From positions 154,556,380-154,620,379 of the forward strand of contig OX465281.1 in NCBI GenBank assembly GCA_949987705.1: DNA of 64,000 nucleotides, given 5' to 3'. Positions 42,109 to 52,800 of this stretch are shown piece after piece (the first letter of the stretch is position 1; the number at the start of each line of letters is the position of its first letter). This stretch comes from Thereva unica (taxonomy: Eukaryota > Arthropoda > Insecta > Diptera > Therevidae). The notes below the pieces were generated by a model. The model ran no database searches. It was not told where the DNA came from and saw only the letters and a list, made by a program, of their open reading frames with translations. Made by a program: the position numbers and the translations under genes.

Positions 42109-42277
42109 TATAATGACAAAATAATTTGTCATCGTCTGCTTGCATTACACTGTCTTCCTCATTCTGATCTTTTCTTCTCAAACTTCCTTGAATTAGTTCA
42201 ACAATTTGCTTGTCCACTTCATTTATTTTTTGTTTTTTCCTTTGTTGTTCGTTACATGTTCTAGGAAGCGTCACTAA

Positions 42278-42677
42278 AGCCCGGTACCCACTTGTTGCAA
42301 ACCGGCGTTTCGTATCCCTGTATCGTTTTAATTGTTGATTGATACCAACAAAACAGGAACCCAAATTTTTCGTGTATCATTACTGCGTTTCGAATCATCC
42401 AGCCTGTATCATGTTTGACGCGGGAGCGCGATACGGTTATCTGGTCAGTGTGTGATTTGAAGTGATGATGATAGGATACACGCATGCCCGTCCACACTTC
42501 CTCCTGAAGCGTATCGTATCATTCCTTTGATGTGACGGAGAAAAACCGCTAAATGAGAGATCGGGTTTGGATTGTATCACTTCGCACATTTTGAAACGCA
42601 GCGTTGCATTTTTTTTAGAAAAAAATTTAAAGAACGGTGATACGAAACGCCGGTTTGCAACAAGTGGGTACCGGGCT
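42278..42677. mobile_element. 400-bp Harbinger-type MITE
   Basis: Inverted repeats of ~40 bp start AGCCCGGTACCCACTTGTTG. Target duplication TAA at 42275-42277 and 42678-42680. Excision restores the MADF-BESS frame. It belongs to the same superfamily as its host element by target site, but its ends differ. Confidence 0.85.
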
Positions 42678-42936
42678 TAAGTCTTCATTATCCACACATG
42701 AATTTTCTTCTTCAGAAGCTAATGTTGTAAAATTGCAATCTGTGTTTTTATTTGTAACAGATTCTTCAAGAAATTGCAGTTTATGGAAGTAAACGTATGG
42801 CGAGTGAGTCGTACACCCTGATCCAGAGGGTCGACTTTTCTGTTTTTTAGACTCCCTTGTATAATTGTCACAGATATTTTTCCATTTTTTCATAAGTACA
42901 GAACCTAAAAATAAAGAAAGTTTTTTTTTGTTATAG

Positions 42937-43820
42937 GTATTTGGCAACCGGCTGCTCTTTCGCGGAATTGCACTACGGATATCGTCTCGGAAAATCTACT
43001 ACAATAAAAATAGTTGAACAAGTTTGCACAGTGCTATGGAACAAATTAAAATTAATAACTATGCCAGAAATGACAATGGAAAATTGGAAAAAAGTGGAAG
43101 AAGGTTTCTATAAGTACGCCAATCTCCCCAATTGCATTGGAGCGATTAATGGGAAACACGTCGAAGTGGTACAACCACAGCATACAGGCTCGCTTTATTA
43201 TAATTACAAGAACTACTTCTCTTCAGTATTACTAGCAGTCTGTGACGCAAATTATTTGTTTTTTATACGTAGATATAGGATCCTATGGCCAGAGCAGCGA
43301 TTCTGCAATATTTCAACAGTCAGTTTTGTATAAAAAGTTAGTGGATAATACCCTAAATATTCCTAATCCGAAGCCCATCACAACTACTGATAATACACCA
43401 TTTCCCTACGTTTTCGTAGGTGACGAAGCTTTTGGAATAATGTCTAATGTGATGCGACCCAATGGTGGAAGGCAACTTACACACACTAAAAAAATATTTA
43501 ATTATAGATTATCTAGAGCACGTCGCTATATTGAATGCAGTTTTGGAATATTGTGTAACAAATGGCGAATACTTCACAGACCTTTAGATGTAAACATTGA
43601 ATTCGCAGAAAAAATCATCAAGGCCTGTACAGCGCTACATAACTACGTGCGAGTACGTGATGGCTATCGGTTTGAAGATACTTTGTATAATTCACCTTTG
43701 CAATCTATGAATTCAGAAAATATACCACGTGGTAGCTTGTGTGCAAGAACAGCAAGAGAGAAATTCGCTAACTATTTTGTAAACGAGGGGAAATTATCTT
43801 GGCAAGATAACATGACATAA
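42937..43820 (+). pseudogene. PIF/Harbinger transposase, exon 2 (frameshifted, first Asp lost)
   Basis: Catalytic domain of the DDE transposase, which cuts and rejoins the transposon ends. After acceptor TTATAG|G: YLATGCSFAELHYGYRLGKS, then GAINGKHVEV with Asn (AAT 43148-43150) where the family has its first catalytic Asp. A frame change occurs in the T-run at about 43256-43263. The second frame continues with VDIGSYGQSSD (second Asp), GDEAFGIMS, then RARRYIECSFGILCNKWRI with the catalytic Glu, ending at TAA 43818-43820. The N substitution and the frameshift make it inactive. Total length with exon 1 (~390 residues) is normal for the family. Confidence 0.85.
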
Positions 43821-43857
43821 GCAACGAACAATTGTTTAATTAATAAAACTTTACTTA

Positions 43858-44060
43858 CCTAACACTTTCTTTTTCTCCAAACCATCTCCAGGAGCACTAA
43901 AAATGTCTACTGTTTCCTCCCAATACCGCTTCTTTAATATTTTATTTTTATATTCGGAACTTTCTAAGTCCCAAATACCGGGTCTGTTGTGGATTTCATC
44001 TATAAACAAATCCGTATAAAATGTTCGCCTTCCATTTTTTAATTTTCCTCTTCTAAATAC
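43858..44060 (-). pseudogene. MADF-BESS protein, upstream exon
   Basis: Minus strand: FIDEIHNRPGIWDLESSEY, then KNKILKKRYWEETVDIF, the first half of a MADF domain, with EKKKVLG just before a consensus donor (G|GTAAGTAAAG at about 43857). Spliced to 42906 it completes the domain. No start codon is visible in this frame; it may lie on an earlier exon or be lost. The 3' end of the transposase exon lies only ~40 bp away, on the other strand. Confidence 0.6.
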
Positions 44061-44076
44061 GTGTTTTCTGTATAAA

Positions 44077-44952
44077 AACGCGCGTTAGAATGTACAACAA
44101 GTAGGCGACGCACATACGTCAATATTCTACATTACGCGGCCAAAATTATTTGTTTACGTATATCACGTCTACATGATATTAAATATCTCATAAGACTATT
44201 TGTTTTTATTTAGTTAAATTATTTTGTAAATTAAGGTAAAAAATCATAAATTAAGGTAAAAAAAACATAAATTAAGGTAAAAAATGTATTCAATTAAAAT
44301 AAATACACACAAAATAAAAAAAATGGTTATTTTTTCATATAAAATCTTAATGGTATAAAAGGTCCCCCGTTTTGTCATCCGCACTCTTCCGCAACTGGTT
44401 TTTGTATTTTCTTTTAGTCAAAGGATTGTCTTTTCAAATAAAAAAAGAATGATGATCGTATCTCATCGAGAAATACAACAAATTGACCTTTGAAGTTCAA
44501 AATTACTTCAAAATTTGTCTTAAAACAACCCATGTGTTTGAAACCCCCAAATTATTCGAATTGAGCATTTTGGGTAAGTAAATAATAATAAAAATAAAGA
44601 TCCATACCTGTGTTATTGGAATCCATCACTTTCACTTCAAAAACTGACACAGAAAAAAAAATATTAATGTTGTCACTTTTGTTGTGTTTGTAACTTTAAG
44701 CAGCAAAAACGAGCGCACGGGTTGACGGTCAAGTACCGACTTCCGGAATGCGGTCGGGGTGTATCGTAGGTAGGTGTTGGGGGTCAGTTAGGATTCTTGG
44801 AACTGTCTTCTAGCTCTGCATGTGCTATTTTATGTGTTTACCGTAAGTTTTTAAAATTCAATTTTGGCCGCGTAAATGTGGAATATTGACGTATGTGCGA
44901 CGTATGTATCTTAAAACGCCCGGCAAGCGTCCGTGAAACGCGCGTTCTAACG
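44077..44952. repeat. inverted repeat in the right part of the Harbinger element
   Basis: About 75 bp at 44077-44160 (ACGCGCGTTAGAATG, then CATACGTCAATATTCTAC) recurs inverted at 44860-44950. The right arm belongs to the GC-rich subterminal zone of the element, and the left arm closes the MADF exon side. Between them is AT-rich DNA with three direct AAATTAAGGTAAAAAA repeats at 44230-44286. It could be a nested element or an internal inverted duplication. Confidence 0.55.
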
Positions 44953-45092
44953 AAAATCTCGAAGCGCGCGGTCACGGGCGTTTGGTCAAAAGCGCGCGTT
45001 TGCATGTGTACACCTAATAGGAGCTCTTTGATTCGTAAAACGCTCATTTCAAAAACGCGCGTTTCAAAACGCCCAATGTGTACTTGCCTTAA

Positions 45093-46634
45093 AAGATCAC
45101 CAGTGGATCTTTTTTGACGGAAGCCGTATTGTTTGTCGTTGATAAGTTGGTTGGATTCTAGATATCCCATTAGCTTTTTGTTGATTATCGTCTCCATGGT
45201 TTTGGAGAGAATAGAAGTAATTGCTATTGGGCGGTAGTTGGAGGGATCGCTAGAGTCGCCTTTTTTCGGTATGGGCAATTTTCCAATAATCTGGATAAAC
45301 TCCGGAGAAGTATGACAGGGCAAAAAGTTTGCGCAGAGGTTTAGCCAAAGGTGAGGCGCATTGCTTTAAGACGATGGGGGGTATATTATCGGGTAGAGTG
45401 GATTTATTGGCGTCGAGGTTTTTGAGACACCTGTACACCTCGCGAGTCCTGAAGAAAACCCTGTCCATTAAATGAGCGCCTTGCTCGAGGACCGGGGGTA
45501 GCGTATTATTTTGGATTAGAGAAGAATTTGATGCAAACAGAGATGCTAGTAAATCGGCCTTGGATTTGCTGTTTGTTATCACCTTCTCATTGTGGATAAG
45601 TGAAGGAGTTGTGGATGAAGTGAAATTCTTCTTAATGGAGCTTACCAAGGACCAGAAGTTTGTGCTACCAGAGGTTGCGTTAAGGAGTTTACTTCTCAAC
45701 TTGCTGTCAAATGAATTTTTGACATTTCTGATGGTGACTTTACAGGAATTTCTAAGTTTTATATATTCTAGGCGGAGCGATTCACTCGGAAAACTCTTGT
45801 ATGCTCGAAAGGCGGCTTCTTTGTTTCTAATTGCGTTCATACACTCCTGATTAAACCATCTGTTGGGCCTAGGCTTCACAGATTTGGTAGAATGAGGAAT
45901 GCATAAATGCATTCCTGCCTGAATGATCCTGGTGATACGGATAGCGACAAAGTTGATGTTTTTGGTTCGGAAACACTGGTCCCAGTCAGCGGCTTGGAAA
46001 TAATGAATAAGCCCCAGCCAATTGGCCTTCACATAATGCCATACAGTTCTCCTGACTGGTTTGGGAGGGGTGGGAAATTCGAAAGGGAAGCTGGCACTGA
46101 CAAAGCAGTGGTCCGAATTGCCGAGAGGTGAATCTACTTCGACGGAGTACCTCGCTGGATGTGAGGTAAGAAAAAGATCAAGGAGATAGGTTCCTTGATC
46201 AGAAACATCCGGGACTCTCGTGGGATGATCCACAATTTGGTGTAAATTATTGGTGTCTGCAAAGAGCTCAACGTCCTTGCCAGAAACACTGGTGCCATTT
46301 GAGTAAGTCAGCCAGTTTACATTGTGAACATTGAAATCACTCGCAACAATGATTTCACACTCAGGATTGGATGATAAGGATCCCGAGATCTGTTCAGAGA
46401 TAACATCAAATGATGAGGTTGAAGTTTCGTTACTTATGTTAGGGCTCTGTATAGGAAGCAGAAGAATATGACGTGGCTTCGGAAGATGATTTTAATCCAA
46501 AGATAATTAAAATCAGAAGTCGTGCTTGAATATAATTTATAATAAGCCACGTCATCCCTAACATAGATGGCAATGCCCCTATGGGGGGAGAGATTGTGCA
46601 CTAAAGTGTACCCGGATATCTGGTAATGACTTAA
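45093..46634 (-). pseudogene. Jockey-type LINE, endonuclease end to RT fingers
   Basis: Minus strand: PHRGIAIYVRDDVAYY, a frame break in the triplet before NISNETSTSS (about 46440), IIVASDFNVHNVNWLTY (endonuclease), DLFLTSHPARY and LGNSDHCFVSA (Ser-Asp-His end of the endonuclease). A long linker follows (RWFNQECMNAIRNKEAAFRA), then LPDNIPPIVLKQC, then after another frame break near 45300 KKGDSSDPSNYRPIAITS and QYGFRQKRSTGDLL, where the Harbinger element interrupts. The endonuclease motifs are intact but the frame is not. Confidence 0.83.
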
Positions 46635-46854
46635 GGGGGGACAACACCTTGAAAAGGCACAATTTTACGTTAAATTGAAAGTTCAATATTGTAAACAATA
46701 CTTTTTAAAAACAAATGAAACTTTTTTTATTTATTAAAACAACTATTAAACTTTACTTTTACACGTTAACAAAGTCGAAAAAGTTTTAACAAACTATATT
46801 TGTTTAACAAATCCTCGCGCATGCACCTTTTCGCTGGCTGCACATACCACGGGG

Positions 46855-48259
46855 CAGGGGCGGCGCTTTCATAGGTGCGAATGGTGCACTTGCACCGGGC
46901 GCAATTTGTCGAGGGCGCAATTTCAGAAATTAAGATTTACAAAATATTTAAACTTTGAAAAAGAATTCTCACGGGTGCAAGAAATTACACAAATTTACCC
47001 AATTTCTGTCGCTGTGCTCCTTGTGAGAAAGTTTCCAGAAATATTTGCTTCGGGATTCAAGAAATTCACGAAAAAATCTCCCGTGAGAGAAAAGCTCTCA
47101 TTTAATTGGAGCACTTTTTGAAAAATTCTGTAAAAAGCACCATATCACTTACACAAAAGAAAAATTGTTCCGATGCCTCTGTATTGCGTCTGTTTACCAA
47201 GATTCATATAAACTTGGGTGCCGGTTGCTGCACTTTTAATGCACTTTTAATTCTTTTTCAAGAATTGTTAAAAGAGGTAAATGAACGAAATGAGGAAAAC
47301 AAAACTCCTTCTGGCGATAACTCCTCTTTGATTGCTCTTTTTTGTTTGTTCCTTTATACCCCGACTTCACCGGCCTCAGTTGAATAAAGTTTCATTCAAT
47401 CCGTATAAGTGGCTTCACTAGCGGGCATGTTCAGTTTATGCATGAAATTGTTGTTGTTTTTTCGCCAGAAGTTTGAAATGGCATTCCATTATTCCAGTTG
47501 ATTCTACTCTCTTTTAAACGAGATTTTACGTTCAATCTCAATTTCATGTTCTGTTGGGCGAACTCAGGCTTTATTTTTCTTGAGTTCAATATGTGAAAAA
47601 GTATGGGAACTCAGGCGAAAATTGAAGTTCAGTATACAACAATTACAGTACACTTGCGCAGTTTGGCCGGTAAAGCCGTGGTATTACTGTCTAACAAATT
47701 AATATTGGCGAGTATTATATGTAATCGTTAATTCCCTTTTGAAATTTGATGAAGAATAGCATGGGTTTTTACAACAGCCAACTATTCCAACAAACTATAC
47801 GCCAGAAAGCTATATGCAAGCTGGATTCCGAAATTGTTTTCTTAATAAGTCATATGGAAGCTGTGTACCAATTTTCAATCATTTTGGATTTTTGTCTCCT
47901 TTAACACTAGGTTTACGAAGCGCGTCAATTTGACGCATTCCCAATTTCACGTAGAAAAATTCGGAAATCTTTAAGATTTATCTCTTACTACACATACTTC
48001 CATTTAGCGAGACGAATATTTGTCAAAATTTATATTCTTTCCTTTCCAATAAATAAATTATTTATTTATTCAACAAAATACTTATTTTTTTAACAAGCGT
48101 CAAATTGACGCATGCCGTAGAGATAGATATATAAGAAATCTCAGTAAACCTAGTGTTAAATGCTAATTTCCCCGAACTAAACTGGTGTTTTGGAAAAAAA
48201 ATCATGGGGCGCAATATGGCATAGTGCACCGGGCGCAAAAAACCCAAGCGCCGGCCCTG
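46855..48259. mobile_element. non-autonomous hAT-type element
   Basis: Starts CAGGGGCGGCGCTT and ends AAGCGCCGGCCCTG, flanked by the 8-bp duplication CCACGGGG (46847-46854, 48260-48267), the length and end type of hAT elements. Internal frames (46906-47121, 47106-47387) have no hAT transposase features. A piggyBac-type MITE sits inside. Confidence 0.88.
47905..48155. mobile_element. piggyBac-type MITE
   Basis: 251 bp. Ends CACTAGGTTTAC and GTAAACCTAGTG, flanked by TTAA (47901-47904, 48156-48159). Internal inverted CGTCAA(A/T)TTGACGCAT motifs lie near both ends. Confidence 0.88.
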
Positions 48260-48326
48260 CCACGGGGACCTGAAACAATAAAAATGGATTCCAATTAAAG
48301 CAAGTTAATCTTAAATACATTGTCTA

Positions 48327-48480
48327 CGACCTAGTGTAGCCGATTTTTATTTCATCTAATCATTTTGAAAAAACAGCCACTTAAAGTAAAAAAGTCGATT
48401 TTTTGGAGAATTTTTAACAATAAATAGCCGCCATTTTGGAACAAATAAAAAAATCAAAAAACGGCTACGCTAGGTCGTAG
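48327..48480. repeat. 154-bp hairpin repeat
   Basis: CTACGACCTAGTGTAGCCGA at the left end and its complement with two changes at the right end, enclosing an AT-rich middle that contains AATAGCCGCCATTTTGGAAC. Possibly a small MITE; no target duplication was fixed. Confidence 0.6.
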
Positions 48481-48786
48481 AGAGTGCTTTTATAAACGAG
48501 GAGTGACTTTTCAAAAGGCCTTATCAAGGCAAGCGGTAGTTTACCGAGTTCGTAAGGGCAAACAGCTAATGCCTTATTTACGCCTAAACATAGAAAACAA
48601 GGTGTTTTTTTTATAAAATTATGCGATTTATCACCTTTTTATAAGCAATATAACTAATTTTTCATTTGTAACCGATACCCAACATATAAATAATTTATTA
48701 TTCCATGAGTTTTTTTTCCTATCATTTTTCGTTTTCTTTATTTTTACATTTTTTACATTTCGAATCGAACTTTTTTCTTCTCCTTC

Positions 48787-49495
48787 AAGCCTAGTATCCT
48801 GTTCATGCGGAATTCCGCTCTGTAGAGAATCCATATAACTAGTCTGAATTCCGCTTAGCTGGGAGACTTATGTAGACAATGTAGACCTGACAGTTGGACA
48901 ATTTCAAATTAATTATTGCACTGTCCTTTATTGCGCTTCTGCGGTATTAAAACAAAATAAATAAGTTCAGAAAATTGCCTGCATATCGAGTAATTCTATT
49001 ATTTGGAAAAATGTAAATTGATAGAGAATTTTATCAAAAATGCATGTTCTGTACATATATCCTCGTACTTATAAATTGGACAAGCATTTTAAATTAAAAG
49101 AAAGTAAAATAAATCAAGAGAAGATTTTATGTAAAAAACATAAATTATAATAAAATTATTTGTATTTGACGTGTTCATTTACTAATGTTGCACTTTTCAA
49201 TCTCGTATGCCTTCGAAAAATAATAGTAAACGTCAAAATTTCCGCTCATGAAAATAGAAAATATATTTCTTGGGCTAAGTGTCCTGCGGAAAATGAAACG
49301 TGAAGTCTCCACTCAGAGAAAACGCCATCTTTCTTCTAGAGTACAAAGTTCATTTACGGGTCTGAATTCCGCACGAACAGGATACTAAACTTTATGGACG
49401 GAATTCAGACCGGCCTCTAACCTGAATTCCGCACACTTTTTTTACATGCATTTTAAAGGGGAGTCTGAATTCCGCACGAACAGGATACTAGGCTT
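48787..49495. repeat. fold-back repeat with GAATTCCGC motifs
   Basis: AAGCCTAGTATCCTGTTC at 48787 and its complement ending at 49495 form inverted ends. The motif CTGAATTCCGCACGAACAGG recurs at least twice inside the right part (about 49360 and 49465) and in variant form on the left. Middle AT-rich, no gene. Confidence 0.6.
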
Positions 49496-49877
49496 CAGTC
49501 TAAAAAAGTGGGTACTCAAAATTATTCTGTCAGATGGCGCTCTAAGTTATTTTAATTGCTCAATAAATGAGATGGTGCTACTAGTTAGTCGAAAAGTGTT
49601 TACTCGAACTGTTGATGCTAGATGGCATTAGATGATTAACAAAATGTATTCATTTAAAGTAGTTAGTCGCAACTATGGTATCAGATTGCGTTAGGTACTA
49701 TAAAAAACATGTAGTTCACAGTACAAATGTACAGTAAAATTTTGAAATACTGAATGCCGAGATCGTAATCGTAATTTATTTCTAAAAATATGACATATTC
49801 GTTACAAGTTAGTCAAATCCAGCACTGCTGATGTCAAATGTTGGGTAATTAACAAAAAGTGTACGCATGGCACGCGT
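49496..49877. repeat. left flank module of satellite array 2
   Basis: Contains degenerate repeats of ACTAGTTAGTCGAAAAGTG with GATGCTAGATGGCATTAGAT and GATTAACAAAATGT, also present at the right end of array 1 (38625-38705). No gene seen. Confidence 0.55.
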
Positions 49878-52800
49878 CTCAAGAGGGCGGATTACCATTT
49901 TCTTCATAACCCCCTCGACATGGGTATCAAATGAAACGGTATGATAAGTAGAATACAATAAGCAATATAGTATACTCAATAAAAAGTTGGATCCACCGAG
50001 GCCACCTCAAGAGGACGCATTACCATTTTCTTCACAACCCCCTCGACATGGGTATCAAACGAAAGGGTGTGACAAGTAGAATACAATAAGCTATGTCTTT
50101 ATATCCATGGCGGCTGTCTCAAGAGGGAGGACTACCATTTCTTCACCACCACCTCGACATAGGTATCAATTGAAAGGGTATCATAAGTAGAATACCGTAA
50201 GCGATATAATTTACTCAATATGTGGTTAGATCCATGGCTGTCATCTCAAGAGGGCGGATTACCATTTTCTTCTCAACCCCCTCGACATGGGTATCAAATG
50301 AAAGGGTATGATAAGTAGAATACAATAAGCAATATAGTATACTCAATAAATAGTTAGATCCACCGAGGCCACCTGAAGAGGACGCATTACCATTTTCTTC
50401 ACAACCCCCACGACATGGGTATTAAATGAAAGGGTATGATAAGTAGAATACAATAAGCAATATAGTATACTCAATAAAAAGTTAGATCCACCGAGGCCAC
50501 CTCAAGAGGACGCATTACCATTTTCTTCACAACCCCCTCGACATGGGTATCAAACGAAAGGGTATGACAAGTAGAATACAATAAGCTATGTCTTTATATC
50601 CATGGCGGCTGTCTGAAGAGGGCGGACTACAATTTCTTCATCACCACCTTGACATAGGTATCAATTGAAAGGGTATCATAAGTAGAATACCATAAGCGAT
50701 ATAATTTACTCAATATATGGTTAGATCCATGGCTGTCATCTCAAGAGGGCGGGTTACCATTTTCTTCTCAACCCCCTCGACATGGGTATCAAATGAAAGG
50801 GTATGACAAGTAGAATACAATAAGCTATGTCTTTATATCCATGGCGGCTGTCTCAAGAGGGAGGACTACCATTTCTTCACCACCACCTCGACATAGGTAT
50901 CAATTGAAAGGGTATCATAAGTAGAATACCATGAGCGATATAATTTACTCGATATATGGTTAGATCCATGGCTGTCATCTCAAGAGGGCGGATTACCATT
51001 TTCTTCTCAACCCCCTCGACATGTGTATCAAATGAAAGGGTATGATAAGTAGAATACAATAAGCAAAATAGTATACTCAATAAATAGTTAGATCCACCGA
51101 GGCCACCTGAAGAGGACGCATTACCATTTTCTTCACAACCCCCACGACATGGGTATTAAATGAAAGGGTATGATAAGTAGAATACAATAAGCAATATAGT
51201 ATACTCAATAAAAAGTTAGATCCACCGAGGCCACCTCAAGAGGACGCATTACCATTTTCTTCACAACCCCCTCGACATGGGTATCAAACGAAAGGGTATG
51301 ACAAGTAGAATACAATAAGCTATGTCTTTATATCCATGGCGGCTGTCGCAAGAGGGCGTACTACCATTTCTTCACCACCACCTCGACATAGGTATCAATT
51401 GAAAGGGTATCATAAGTAGAATACCATAAGCGATATAATTTAATCAATATATGGTTAGATCCATGGCTGTCATCTCAAGAGGGCGGGTTACCATTTTCTT
51501 CTCAACCCCCTCGACATGGGTATCAAATGAAAGGGTATGATAAGTAGAATACAATAAGCAATATAGTATACTCAATAAATAGTTAGATCCACCGAGGCCA
51601 CCTGAAGAGGACGCATTACCATTTTCTTCACAACCCCCTCGACATGGGTATCAAACGAAAGGGTATGACAAGTAGAATACAATAAGCTATGTCTTTATAT
51701 CCATGGCGGCTGTCTCAAGAGGGCGGACTACCATTTCATCACCACCACCTCGACATAGGTATCAATTGAAAGGGTATCATAAGTAGAATACCATAAGCGA
51801 TATAATTTACTCAATATATGGTTAGATCCATGGCTGTCATCTCAAGAGGGCGGATTACCATTTTCTTCTCAACCCCCTCGACATGGGTATCAAATGAAAG
51901 GGTATGATAAGTAGAATACAATAAGCAATATAGTATACTCAATAAATAGTTAGATCCACCGAGGCCACCTGAAGAGGACGCATTACCATTTTCCTCACAA
52001 CCCCCTCGACATGAGTATCAAACGAAAGGGCATGATAAGTAGAATACAATAAGCTATGTCTTTATATCCATGGCGGCCGTCTCAAGAGGGCGGACTACCA
52101 TTTCTTCACCACCACCTCGACATAGGTATCAATTGAAAGGGTATCATAAGTAGAATACCATAAGCGATATAATATACTGAATATCTGGTTAGATCCATGG
52201 CTGTCATCTCAAGAGGGCGGATTACCATTTTCTTCACAACCCCCTCGACATTGGTATCAAATGAAAGGGTATGATAAGTAGAATACAATAAGCTATGTCT
52301 TTATATCCATGGCGGCCGTCTCAAGAGGGCGGACTACCATTTCTTCACCACCACCTCGACATAGGTATCAATTGAAAGGGTATCATAAGTAGAATACCAT
52401 AAGCGATATAATATACTCAATATCTGGTTAGATCCATGGCTGTCATCTCAAGAGGGCGGATTATCATTTTCTTCACAACCCCCTCGACATGGTTATCAAA
52501 TTAAAGGGTATGTTAAGTAGAATACAATAAGCAATATAGTATACTCAATAAATAGTTAGATCCACCGAGGCCACCTCAAGAGGACGTATTACCATTTTCT
52601 TCGCAACCCCCACGACATGGGTATCAAATGAAAGGGAATGATAAGTAGAACACAATAAGCGATTTAGTATACTTAAAATATATTTAGATCCACGGCGGTT
52701 ATCTCAAGAGGGCGGATTACCATTTTCTTCACAACCCCCTCGACATTGGTATCAAATGAAAGGGTATGATAAGTAGAATACAATAAGCTATGTCTTTATA

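Larger units (their letters stand above)
40883..42906 (-). pseudogene. MADF-BESS protein of the Harbinger element, main exon
   Basis: Minus strand, opposite the transposase intron. After an acceptor (TTTATTTTTAG|G at about 42906) comes the second half of a MADF domain (LMKKWKNICDNYTRESKKQ, then FHKLQFLEES). A polar linker follows, then a coiled basic part (CNEQQRKKQKINEVDKQIV), the BESS motif (DDDKLFCHY continued by ELKKVPESRRL) and a Ser/Thr/Pro-rich tail ending at a TAA near 40883. MITEs at 42278-42677 and 41153-42108 interrupt it. Removing each with one target copy gives an uninterrupted frame. In PIF/Harbinger elements such accessory DNA-binding proteins help import and guide the transposase (family knowledge). 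Confidence 0.75.
40288..45089 (+). mobile_element. PIF/Harbinger DNA transposon
   Basis: 4.8 kb with terminal inverted repeats of about 25 bp (AAGTACACATTGGGCGTT on both ends) and the 3-bp duplication TAA (40285-40287, 45090-45092) typical of this superfamily. It encodes a two-exon transposase on the plus strand and a MADF-BESS protein on the minus strand, the usual two-gene plan. GC-rich subterminal repeats with ACGCGCGTT and GGGCGTT lie at both ends. Two MITEs interrupt the second gene. Confidence 0.92.

Noticed and set aside
47106..47387. 93-codon frame inside the hAT-type element
   Set aside because: No hAT transposase motif or zinc finger; AT-rich filler of a non-autonomous element.
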